Shown here: positions 1-5,138 of the stretch, piece after piece
Layout: the number at the start of each line of letters is the position of its first letter
Position numbering within the stretch: the first letter of the stretch is position 1
Assembly (NCBI GenBank): GCA_947487325.1
Contig: CANKWG010000087.1
Coordinates: 1 to 8,868 of the forward strand
Length of the DNA: 8,868 bases
From: Oxalobacteraceae bacterium
Lineage (GTDB): Bacteria; Pseudomonadota; Gammaproteobacteria; Burkholderiales; Burkholderiaceae_D
Reading direction: 5' to 3'
The notes under the pieces: generated by a model
Told to the model about the DNA's origin: nothing
Seen by the model: the letters and a program-made list of their open reading frames with translations, nothing else
The model's database searches: none
Program-made: the position numbers and the translations under genes

Positions 1-479
1 TCACCGAACAGGCCAACACCATGTTTGCCAAGGTGATGAGTATTTCCGATGTGATGATGTGGCGTTATTACGAGTTGCTGTCCTTCCGCTCGATGGCTGA
101 AATCGCGCAATTCAAAACGGATGTCGAAGGTGGTCGCAACCCGCGTGACATCAAGGTGCTGCTCGCCCAGGAAATCGTCGAGCGTTTCCATTCGCGCCAA
201 GCGGCAGAAGATGCGTTGACTGATTTCAATCATCGCGCGCGCGGCGGCATACCGGATGAAGTTACTGAAATTGCGTTGTCCGGTGCGCCGATGGGCATAG
301 GTCAGTTACTGAAACAAACCAATCTGTGCGCATCGTCATCGGAAGCACTGCGCATGGTCGAGCAAGGTGGCGTGCGCATCGATGGCGCTGCCGTCAGCGA
401 TAAAGCGCTCAAGGTCGATGCGGGCACTTTTGTTGTGCAAGTCGGCAAACGAAAATTTGCACGGGTTACGCTGTCTTGA
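1..479 (+). CDS. tyrS: Tyrosyl-tRNA synthetase, C-terminal part (5' end outside window)
   Basis: Cytoplasmic enzyme that charges tRNA-Tyr with tyrosine. The open frame runs in from the left edge (first whole codon at position 3) to a TGA at 477-479, so about 158 residues are visible. The Rossmann catalytic domain and its KMSKS loop lie outside. Visible parts are the end of the catalytic/anticodon-binding helical region (AKVMSISDVMMWRYYELLSF and the NPRDIKVLLAQEIVERFH stretch typical of the bacterial TyrZ-like TyrRS subgroup), a linker, and a C-terminal S4-type RNA-binding domain over about the last 65 residues (GIGQLLKQTNLCASSSEALR, then GGVRIDGAAV). The frame ends where this family normally ends. 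The stop overlaps the start of dtd by 4 bp (TTGA), so the two are very likely cotranscribed and may be translationally coupled. Assignment is firm; the subgroup is from memory of family sequences. Confidence 0.95.
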   Translation, partial: TEQANTMFAKVMSISDVMMWRYYELLSFRSMAEIAQFKTDVEGGRNPRDIKVLLAQEIVERFHSRQAAEDALTDFNHRARGGIPDEVTEIALSGAPMGIGQLLKQTNLCASSSEALRMVEQGGVRIDGAAVSDKALKVDAGTFVVQVGKRKFARVTLS

Positions 480-931
480 TCGCGCTGCTACAGCGTGTCA
501 CTGAGGCCAGTGTTACGGTAGAGAGTGAATGCATAGGCCGCATTGCGCATGGCCTGATGGTTTTGTTGTGTGCAGAGCGGGGTGATAGCGAAAAAGAAGC
601 CGATGCCTTGCTCGCCAAATTGCTTAGCTACCGTGTGTTTGCCGATGCCGAAGGCAAAATGAATCTGAATCTTGCCCAGATACAGGGCGGTCTCTTGCTG
701 GTTCCCCAGTTCACGCTCGCTGCCGATACCCGTTCGGGTACGCGCCCCTCATTCACGCCCGCTGCGCCACCTGCTGAGGCCAGTCGGTTGTTTGATTACA
801 CACTCTCGCGGGCGCGTGCTTTGCATCTCGTTGTGGAATCGGGCCACTTTGGCGCTGATATGCAAGTCGCGCTGGTCAATGACGGTCCGGTGACTTTCTG
901 GTTGCAGGTCTTGCCTGCGAAGACTGCATGA
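476..931 (+). CDS. dtd: D-aminoacyl-tRNA deacylase (DTD)
   Basis: Hydrolyses D-aminoacyl-tRNAs, classically D-Tyr-tRNA-Tyr, so that D-amino acids are not carried into translation. It acts in the cytoplasm as a homodimer. The 151-residue product is close to the usual ~145. It opens with MIALLQRV (Arg7 conserved), has the active-site strand LLLVPQFTLAAD at 73-84, and ends with the NDGPVT motif at 135-140, which carries the Gly-cisPro pair (137-138) that rejects L-substrates. The E. coli protein has Ser-Gln-x-Thr at 77-80; here position 77 is Pro, while Gln78 and Thr80 are kept. The TTG start at 476 is chosen because it gives the exact family N-terminus; no upstream alternative is needed. It overlaps the tyrS stop by 4 bp with only a weak purine stretch before it, which favours translational coupling. 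Placement behind tyrS fits the substrate preference. Confidence 0.96.
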   Translation: MIALLQRVTEASVTVESECIGRIAHGLMVLLCAERGDSEKEADALLAKLLSYRVFADAEGKMNLNLAQIQGGLLLVPQFTLAADTRSGTRPSFTPAAPPAEASRLFDYTLSRARALHLVVESGHFGADMQVALVNDGPVTFWLQVLPAKTA

Positions 932-970
932 TGAGCCTGTCACTATTTTTTTGATCCGAGGCGCGTCCGT

Positions 971-1630
971 ATGACTGACATTCTCCTGATTCGCCATGGC
1001 GAGACCGCATGGAACCGTATGCGGCGTATGCAAGGGCATATCGATATCGGTTTAAATGACGAAGGGCAGCGACAAGCGCGATCATTGGCACGTGCTTTGC
1101 AGAGTGAGCCCCCGGCAGCGATTTATGCCAGCGACTTGCAAAGAGCCCGCAACACCGCACAGGCCGTCGCCGACATACATCAGCTTCCTGTGCATATCGA
1201 TAGCGCGCTGCGCGAACGATGCTATGGCGCTTTCGAAGGTTTGATGTACGATGAAATCAGCCTTCAACATCCCGAAGCGTTTGCACTCTGGCAGTCCCGC
1301 GATCCGCAGGCACGCTTTCCGGCGGGCGAGCGCGAGGCAGAAACATTGGAAGAATTTCATCAGCGATCGGTAGATGTTGTTACCCGCATTGCGCAGCAAC
1401 ACCCCGATCAGCGTATCGTGATCGTTACACACGGCGGTGTGCTCGATTGTCTTTATCGCGCAGCGCATGACTTGTCCATCACATCACCGCGTGATTTTGC
1501 GATCCTAAATGCGGCGATCAATCGCCTCCAGTGGGATGGTCGCCAATTCCGCGTGCAGCAATGGGCCGATGCGACCCACCTCGAGGCCGATGGCCTCGAT
1601 GAAATCGATCGTTCTCATCCCGCGGCATGA
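971..1630 (+). CDS. Histidine phosphatase family protein (phosphoglycerate mutase-like, GpmB/CobC type)
   Basis: Member of the histidine phosphatase superfamily (PGAM clan), 219 residues, single domain, no signal peptide or membrane segment. The phosphate-accepting motif LIRHGET is at residues 6-12 (His9 nucleophile, Arg8). A second arginine sits in SDLQRAR (Arg58), an acidic proton-donor candidate in LRERCYG (Glu82), and the second catalytic histidine in VTHGG (His154). All expected active-site residues are therefore present and the enzyme should be active. The natural substrate cannot be read from sequence. Small members of this type include GpmB-like, alpha-ribazole phosphatase (CobC) and broad sugar-phosphate phosphatases; no cobalamin genes are nearby. 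A GAGG-containing Shine-Dalgarno lies about 10 nt before the ATG at 971. The gene follows dtd after 39 nt in the same direction and could belong to the same operon. Confidence 0.9.
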   Translation: MTDILLIRHGETAWNRMRRMQGHIDIGLNDEGQRQARSLARALQSEPPAAIYASDLQRARNTAQAVADIHQLPVHIDSALRERCYGAFEGLMYDEISLQHPEAFALWQSRDPQARFPAGEREAETLEEFHQRSVDVVTRIAQQHPDQRIVIVTHGGVLDCLYRAAHDLSITSPRDFAILNAAINRLQWDGRQFRVQQWADATHLEADGLDEIDRSHPAA

Positions 1631-1660
1631 CCCAAATCGGTTTATCCCGGCATCGGCCCA

Positions 1661-1681
1661 GCTGCGTATAAAATAGGCAGC
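1661..1681 (+). promoter_or_regulatory. Candidate dusB promoter -10 region inside an inverted repeat
   Basis: The spacer between the phosphatase gene and dusB holds TATAAAAT at 1667-1674, a good -10 candidate about 38 nt before the dusB ATG. It sits in the 11-nt gap of a 5-bp inverted repeat (GCTGC 1661-1665, GCAGC 1677-1681) followed by CTTTT. No convincing -35 box is present at 16-18 bp. It could be a dusB-fis promoter with a small operator, or a weak terminator for the upstream gene; the stem is short for either. Confidence 0.4.
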
Positions 1682-1712
1682 CTTTTGCAGTGCCATCCCA
1701 GCGGAACCCCTC

Positions 1713-2729
1713 ATGCAGCTCGGCCCCTATCAGCTTCGCAACAATGTCTTTGTCGCCCCCATGGCGGGTGTGACCGACCGGCCATTTCGCCAATTGTGCA
1801 AGGAGCTGGGCGCAGGCTATGCGGTCTCTGAAATGGCCGCGTCCAATCCACGCGTATGGGCCAGCGAGAAAACAGCACGACGTATTAATCACGAAGGCGA
1901 AATGGAACCCAAGGCGGTGCAGATCGCCGGTGCCGATCCTGCGCTGCTGGCTGAAGCGGCGCGCTTTAACGTCGATCGTGGTGCCCAGATCATCGACATC
2001 AATATGGGCTGCCCAGTCAAAAAAGTTTGCAACAACTGGTGCGGCTCGGCGCTCTTGCGCGATGAGCCCTTGGTGGCCAGTCTGCTCGAAGCCGTAGTTG
2101 CGGCGGTCGATGTGCCGGTGACGCTGAAATTTCGTACGGGCTGGGATCGGCAACATAAAAACGCACTAACGATTGCGCGTATTGCCGAGCAAACCGGTAT
2201 CGCCATGCTGACCTTGCATGGCAGAACGCGCGCGGATGGCTACAGTGGCGAGGCCGAGTACGACACCATCGCCGCAGTCAAGGCAGCGGTGCGTATTCCC
2301 GTCGTTGCGAATGGCGATATCGACACGCCTGAAAAAGCCGCCTTCGTCCTGAAACAAACCGGTGCCGATGCCATCATGATCGGTCGCGCAGCGCAGGGAC
2401 GTCCGTGGATTTTTCGCGAGATCGATCATTTTTTGCGTACTGGCCAGCATCTTTTACCACCGACCGTTGAAGAGGTCAGGCAGTTGATGTCGCGCCATTT
2501 GCTGGAGCACTATGCATTTTATGGCGACTATCTTGGCGTGCGTACCGCGCGCAAACACATAGGCTGGTATGTCAAATCACTGGAGGGTGGAGAGATCTTT
2601 CGTCAGCAGATGAACCTGATCGAAGATTGTGACACTCAGCGTGCAGCAGTCGATGCATTTTTTCATTCGCAGCACGAGCTGGGCGAGCGGTTACAATATG
2701 CGCCCGCCGCACATAAGCTGGCGGCATGA
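1713..2729 (+). CDS. dusB: tRNA-dihydrouridine synthase B
   Basis: FMN- and NADPH-dependent enzyme reducing specific uridines in the tRNA D-loop to dihydrouridine. The 338-residue length fits DusB. The N-terminal TIM barrel shows the flavin-site motif MAGVTDRPFR (17-26), the catalytic-cysteine motif NMGCPVKKV with Cys100, LKFRTGW (Lys139), LHGRTR (His169), ANGDI (from 199) and the phosphate-binding end IMIGRAAQGRPW (221-232). A C-terminal helical tRNA-recognition domain follows, with GVRTARKHIGWY at about 275-286. The ATG at 1713 gives a normal N-terminus (MQLGPYQLRNNVFVAPMAG). The usual small-residue stretch after the catalytic motif reads CNNWCGSALL, adding two cysteines (106, 110); I see no sign that this harms activity. 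It is followed by fis after 49 nt, the same order as the E. coli dusB-fis operon. Confidence 0.97.
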   Translation: MQLGPYQLRNNVFVAPMAGVTDRPFRQLCKELGAGYAVSEMAASNPRVWASEKTARRINHEGEMEPKAVQIAGADPALLAEAARFNVDRGAQIIDINMGCPVKKVCNNWCGSALLRDEPLVASLLEAVVAAVDVPVTLKFRTGWDRQHKNALTIARIAEQTGIAMLTLHGRTRADGYSGEAEYDTIAAVKAAVRIPVVANGDIDTPEKAAFVLKQTGADAIMIGRAAQGRPWIFREIDHFLRTGQHLLPPTVEEVRQLMSRHLLEHYAFYGDYLGVRTARKHIGWYVKSLEGGEIFRQQMNLIEDCDTQRAAVDAFFHSQHELGERLQYAPAAHKLAA

Positions 2730-2749
2730 AACTGCAGAGTTTGCATAAT
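2692..2749 (+). promoter_or_regulatory. Candidate fis-proximal promoter elements
   Basis: Two -10-like hexamers precede fis: TACAAT at 2692-2697, inside the dusB 3' end, and CATAAT at 2744-2749, in the spacer 29 nt before the fis ATG. Neither has a clear -35 box at 16-18 bp. If the second is used, the leader would be about 23 nt. In E. coli fis is transcribed mainly from a promoter upstream of dusB, so an internal promoter here is only a possibility. Confidence 0.25.
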
Positions 2750-2778
2750 CCCTCACATTTCGTACCGACCGAATCAGC

Positions 2779-3012
2779 ATGAGCAAAGATAATATTCAGG
2801 ATGTCGTCAAGAAAAGTCTTGAGAAATATTTCCGTGATCTCGGGGAAATGCAGCCACACAACGTCTACGAAATGGTCGTTGTTACCGTCGAAAAACCCAT
2901 GTTGGAAGCCGTGATGGTTCGCGCCAAAGGCAATCAGTCACACGCCGCCGAGATGTTGGGCATTAACCGCAACACACTGCGTAAAAAATTGCAGCAGCAC
3001 AGCTTGCTCTGA
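2779..3012 (+). CDS. fis: Fis family nucleoid-associated DNA-binding protein
   Basis: Dimeric DNA-bending protein that regulates rRNA/tRNA promoters, chromosome structure and site-specific recombination in fast-growing cells. At 77 residues it is shorter than the 98-residue E. coli protein; the missing part is the N-terminal beta-hairpin arm that contacts the Hin/Gin invertases in enterics. Short Fis of this size is what I recall as usual in betaproteobacteria. The dimerisation helices cover about 8-48 (VYEMVVVTVEKPMLEAVM). The C-terminal helix-turn-helix at about 51-72 is nearly canonical: GNQSHAAEMLGINRNTLRKK. The ATG at 2779 gives the natural start MSKDNIQDVV; no clear Shine-Dalgarno is seen. 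It lies downstream of dusB on the same strand, the conserved pairing. The AT-tract-rich spacer after it could contain Fis sites, but I cannot score these by eye. Confidence 0.95.
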   Translation: MSKDNIQDVVKKSLEKYFRDLGEMQPHNVYEMVVVTVEKPMLEAVMVRAKGNQSHAAEMLGINRNTLRKKLQQHSLL

Positions 3013-3070
3013 TCTTGCAAATTCATTATTGCGCAGGCGGCTAGGTCAGCGCGAATGAACTAAAACTGTA

Positions 3071-3090
3071 ATTTTTTTAGCTAAAAAAAT
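3071..3090. repeat. Perfect 20-bp AT-rich palindrome between fis and purH
   Basis: The sequence is A-T7-AGCT-A7-T read straight through, its own exact reverse complement over 20 bp. Flanking bases do not continue the symmetry. A further T7 run follows at 3107-3113. The stem is almost all A:T, so it is a poor intrinsic terminator. A symmetrical protein-binding site, or bent A-tract DNA upstream of purH, is at least as likely. Confidence 0.6.
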
Positions 3091-3098
3091 AGCAACAA

Positions 3099-3176
3099 GC
3101 CCTTAATTTTTTTGGGCCCCGCGTCGCACTGCTGCGTTGGTGCGCCATAAAACGGGGATTAATTTAGTATCTCCCC
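3099..3176 (+). promoter_or_regulatory. Hairpins and weak promoter candidate in the purH leader region
   Basis: Two small stem-loops lie here: GCCC 3099-3102 with GGGC 3114-3117 (11-nt loop containing T7), and CGGGGA 3153-3158 with TCCCCG 3172-3177 (13-nt AT-rich loop). A possible sigma-70 pair is TTGGTG at 3137-3142 with TAATTT at 3160-3165, spaced 17 bp; the -10 is a poor match. The second hairpin starts about 55 nt before the purH start and has no T-run after it, so it does not look like a terminator. No known purine riboswitch layout is recognisable. Confidence 0.25.
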
Positions 3177-3197
3177 GGCCTGTCTTATTCAAATTTT

Positions 3198-3203
3198 GAT
3201 AAT
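3198..3203 (+). promoter_or_regulatory. -10-like hexamer GATAAT directly before purH
   Basis: GATAAT ends 5 nt before the purH ATG at 3209 and no Shine-Dalgarno sequence is visible between them. If used, transcription would begin at or within a few bases of the start codon. No -35 box is obvious. The same geometry recurs at ruvC and ruvB. Confidence 0.25.
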
Positions 3204-3208
3204 TTCTC

Positions 3209-4774
3209 ATGATCAAACAAGCGCTTATTTCTGTCTCTGATAAAACTGGCGTGCTTGAATTTGCCAAAGCACTCGCTTCCATGAACGTGAAGCTGCTGTC
3301 CACTGGCGGCACGGCCAGAATGCTGGCAGACAATGGCCTTGAGGTTACCGAGGTAGCCGACTACACCGGTTTCCCCGAAATGCTCGATGGACGTGTCAAG
3401 ACCTTGCATCCCAAGGTGCATGGCGGCATCCTCGCGCGTCGAGATTTCCCTGCGCACATGCAGGCACTGGCCACGCATGACATACCCACTATCGATATGG
3501 TGGTGGTTAATCTGTATCCCTTTCAGCAAACCGTCGCCAAAGACCAATGCGAGCTCGAAGATGCGATTGAAAACATCGATATCGGTGGCCCGGCCATGCT
3601 GCGGTCTTCGGCAAAAAATCACAAAGATGTGGTCGTGATTTGTGATCCTTCGGATTACAAACAGGTATTGATCGAAATGCAAACAGGGCGGGGCGATGTG
3701 AGTTACGAGACCCGCTTCGCGCTCGCCAAAAAAGTATTCGCGCATACCGCGCAATACGATGGTGCCATTACCAATTACCTCAGCGCGCTAGGTCCGGACC
3801 GGCAGCATGCAACACGCGCCGTCTATCCCGAGACACTCAACCTGCAATTCACCAAAGTGCAGGACATGCGCTATGGCGAAAATCCTCACCAGTCCGCCGC
3901 TTTTTATTGCGACATCACCGCGGTTGAGGGTGCACTGGCAAATTACCGTCAGCTCCAGGGCAAGGAGCTCTCGTACAACAACATCGCTGATGCCGATGCG
4001 GCATGGGAATGTGTCAAAAGTCTCGAAGGTAGCGCCTGCGTCATCATCAAACACGCCAACCCCTGCGGCGTGGCGCTGGGTGTCGATGCTTCGGACGCTT
4101 ATGCAAAAGCCCTGCAGACGGATCCCACCTCCGCATTTGGCGGCATCATTGCGTTGAATGTCGAAGTGGATGGCAAAGCCGCTGAGGCCATTGCCAAGCA
4201 ATTCGTTGAAGTACTGATTGCACCCGCATTCACGGCTGAAGCATGCAAGGTATTTGAAGCTAAACAAAATGTGCGCCTGCTGGAAATTCCGCTCGGCCAT
4301 GGCAGTAACGCATTTGATATCAAGCGTGTTGGTGGCGGTTTGCTGTTACAGGCGCCGGATGCGAAGCAGGTGATGCCTGCCGAGTTCGTCGTCGTCAGTA
4401 AAAAGCAGCCAACGCCACAGCAGCTGCAGGACATGATGTTCGCATGGCGCGTCGCTAAATTCGTTAAATCGAATGCCATTGTATTTTGTGGCAACGGCAT
4501 GACGCTCGGTGTCGGTGCCGGACAAATGAGTCGGGTGGATTCGGCACGCATCGCCTCGATCAAGGCACAAAACGCCAATCTTTCACTCGCTGGCTCTGCC
4601 GTGGCCTCTGATGCTTTCTTCCCGTTTCGCGATGGATTGGATGTCGTGGTCAGTGCTGGTGCGACTGCGGTGGTGCAGCCAGGTGGATCGATGCGTGATC
4701 AGGAAGTGATTGACGCGGCGGATGAGCAAGGGGTGGTTATGGCGTTTACGGGGGTTAGGCACTTCAGGCATTGA
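3209..4774 (+). CDS. purH: Bifunctional AICAR formyltransferase / IMP cyclohydrolase
   Basis: Catalyses the last two steps of de novo purine synthesis: formylation of AICAR using 10-formyl-THF to give FAICAR, then ring closure to IMP. Cytoplasmic homodimer. The 521 residues match the family length. The N-terminal MGS-like cyclohydrolase domain (about 1-150) has ISVSDKTG (7-14), LLSTGGTA (29-36), GRVKTLHPKVHGGILARR (61-78) and ENIDIGGPAMLRSSAKNH (121-138). The transformylase domain follows, with RYGENPHQ (221-228), ELSYNNIADADAA (253-265), the catalytic motif IIKHANPCG with Lys281 and His282, TSAFGG (307-312), and the C-terminal ASDAFFPFRDG and FTGVRHFRH. All catalytic motifs are present and the end is canonical. 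Start ATG 3209 gives MIKQALISVSDKTG, the family N-terminus, but no Shine-Dalgarno is seen. It lies 196 nt after fis; the downstream gene is 364 nt away. Confidence 0.98.
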   Translation: MIKQALISVSDKTGVLEFAKALASMNVKLLSTGGTARMLADNGLEVTEVADYTGFPEMLDGRVKTLHPKVHGGILARRDFPAHMQALATHDIPTIDMVVVNLYPFQQTVAKDQCELEDAIENIDIGGPAMLRSSAKNHKDVVVICDPSDYKQVLIEMQTGRGDVSYETRFALAKKVFAHTAQYDGAITNYLSALGPDRQHATRAVYPETLNLQFTKVQDMRYGENPHQSAAFYCDITAVEGALANYRQLQGKELSYNNIADADAAWECVKSLEGSACVIIKHANPCGVALGVDASDAYAKALQTDPTSAFGGIIALNVEVDGKAAEAIAKQFVEVLIAPAFTAEACKVFEAKQNVRLLEIPLGHGSNAFDIKRVGGGLLLQAPDAKQVMPAEFVVVSKKQPTPQQLQDMMFAWRVAKFVKSNAIVFCGNGMTLGVGAGQMSRVDSARIASIKAQNANLSLAGSAVASDAFFPFRDGLDVVVSAGATAVVQPGGSMRDQEVIDAADEQGVVMAFTGVRHFRH

Positions 4775-4778
4775 TAAG

Positions 4779-4838
4779 CTGGCAGGTTCGCCAGGTCCTG
4801 TGTTCTGTGGAGTAGGTGCAGTGCCTGCGTGCTTTTTT
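4779..4838 (+). terminator. Weak candidate purH terminator region
   Basis: Right after the purH stop there is a 5-bp stem-loop (CTGGC 4779-4783, GCCAG 4790-4794, 6-nt loop) without a T-run. Further on, GCAG 4818-4821 pairs with CTGC 4825-4828 (3-nt loop, two possible wobble pairs extending it), with a T6 run at 4833-4838. The second is the better intrinsic terminator candidate, but its stem is short. Confidence 0.3.
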
Positions 4839-4842
4839 GAGG

Positions 4843-4908
4843 CCCCGTTTTGCGAAGATGGATCCCAGATTTCCCCCAGCCTTCGCTGGGGCGGTGGCTG
4901 GGATGACG
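4843..4908 (-). repeat. Palindromic hairpin repeat, copy 1 (two nested stems)
   Basis: Read on the minus strand this copy starts CGTCATCCCAGC and ends GGATCCA followed by a CAAAA-containing tail, matching copy 2 at 5085-5127. It holds two nested perfect 7-bp stems: outer ATCCCAG 4862-4868 with CTGGGAT 4898-4904, and inner CCCCAGC 4874-4880 with GCTGGGG 4885-4891 around a CTTC loop. Internal loops of 5 and 6 nt separate them. It resembles the CGTCATTCCCGC...GCGGGAATCCA type of dispersed hairpin repeat (such as Neisseria dRS3) common in proteobacteria. Genomic copy number cannot be seen here. Likely a cruciform or RNA hairpin. Confidence 0.8.
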
Positions 4909-5084
4909 GGGGTTGTTAGGCCCGGTGCTTAATTGAATTGCTGCAGTACCCCTGCATTAAGGCGTTGCAGTTAGACGACGATGGCGCTTAATTTTTGTCT
5001 CGATGACTTTGGTTTCGTCGGCATACGCCTGTTCCTTAGTGGGGCGCATTCAAATTTCTGGCATGGTCATGGCACCCACCGACT

Positions 5085-5127
5085 CGTCGTCCCAGCGAAA
5101 GCTGGGATCCATTCCCGTCAAAATTGG
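5085..5127 (+). repeat. Palindromic hairpin repeat, copy 2 (single stem, GAAA loop)
   Basis: Begins CGTCGTCCCAGC and continues GAAAGCTGGGATCCA. A perfect 7-bp stem (5090-5096 with 5101-5107) closes a GAAA tetraloop, with a possible extra G:T pair. Similarity to copy 1 continues past the stem: both run GGATCCAT, a pyrimidine-rich CG step, then CAAAA and GG. Relative to copy 1 it lacks the extra inner stem. It lies in inverted orientation to copy 1 and ends 1 nt before the AAGGAG ribosome-binding site of the GIY-YIG gene. Confidence 0.8.
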
Positions 5128-5128
5128 T

Positions 5129-5134
5129 AAGGAG
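5129..5134 (+). promoter_or_regulatory. Ribosome-binding site deciding the GIY-YIG start
   Basis: AAGGAG, a full Shine-Dalgarno match, lies 4 nt before GTG 5139 and rules against the in-frame TTG at 5124, which lies 5' of it. It is the strongest such site on the plus strand of the window, while most neighbouring housekeeping genes have weak ones. Confidence 0.7.
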
Positions 5135-5138
5135 CTTA

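Larger units (their letters stand above)
4775..5138. other. Gene-free interval between purH and the GIY-YIG gene
   Basis: No credible coding frame is found in these 364 nt; the frames that are open lack family features or a good ribosome-binding site. Contents in order are a weak stem-loop and a candidate terminator after purH, an inverted-orientation hairpin repeat (4843-4908), about 175 nt of unassigned spacer, and a second hairpin repeat (5085-5127). The spacer has several short CTGCA/TGCAG inverted motifs at 4941-4970 able to pair in alternative ways, and two imperfect copies of GG(T/C)GCTTAATT near 4924 and 4984. I assign no function to these. Confidence 0.7.

Noticed and set aside
2010..2050. 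Altered residues after the DusB catalytic motif (CNNWCGSALL) as a sign of inactivation
   Set aside because: Catalytic Cys100, Lys139, His169 and the FMN phosphate loop are all intact, and this stretch varies among homologues.
1518..2156. Long open frames on the minus strand opposite dusB (also opposite purH at 3185-3754 and 3788-4300)
   Set aside because: They lie fully inside well-identified genes on the other strand, show no family motifs, and are the expected shadow of biased codon use.
4915..4976. GTTAGGC (4915-4921) and GTTAGAC (4970-4976) looked like integron attC core sites
   Set aside because: Both are in the same orientation. An attC needs an inverse RYYYAAC partner at the other end and pairing L boxes, which are absent. 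No integrase is present.
4843..5127. CRISPR array or riboswitch in the purH-ruvC spacer
   Set aside because: There are only two repeats, in inverted orientation and of different structure, with no regular spacers or cas genes. No known riboswitch core is recognisable upstream of the nuclease gene.
5124..5138. TTG at 5124 as the start of the GIY-YIG protein
   Set aside because: It lies upstream of the AAGGAG site and would place the ribosome-binding sequence inside the coding region. GTG 5139 has proper spacing and the family-like N-terminus.
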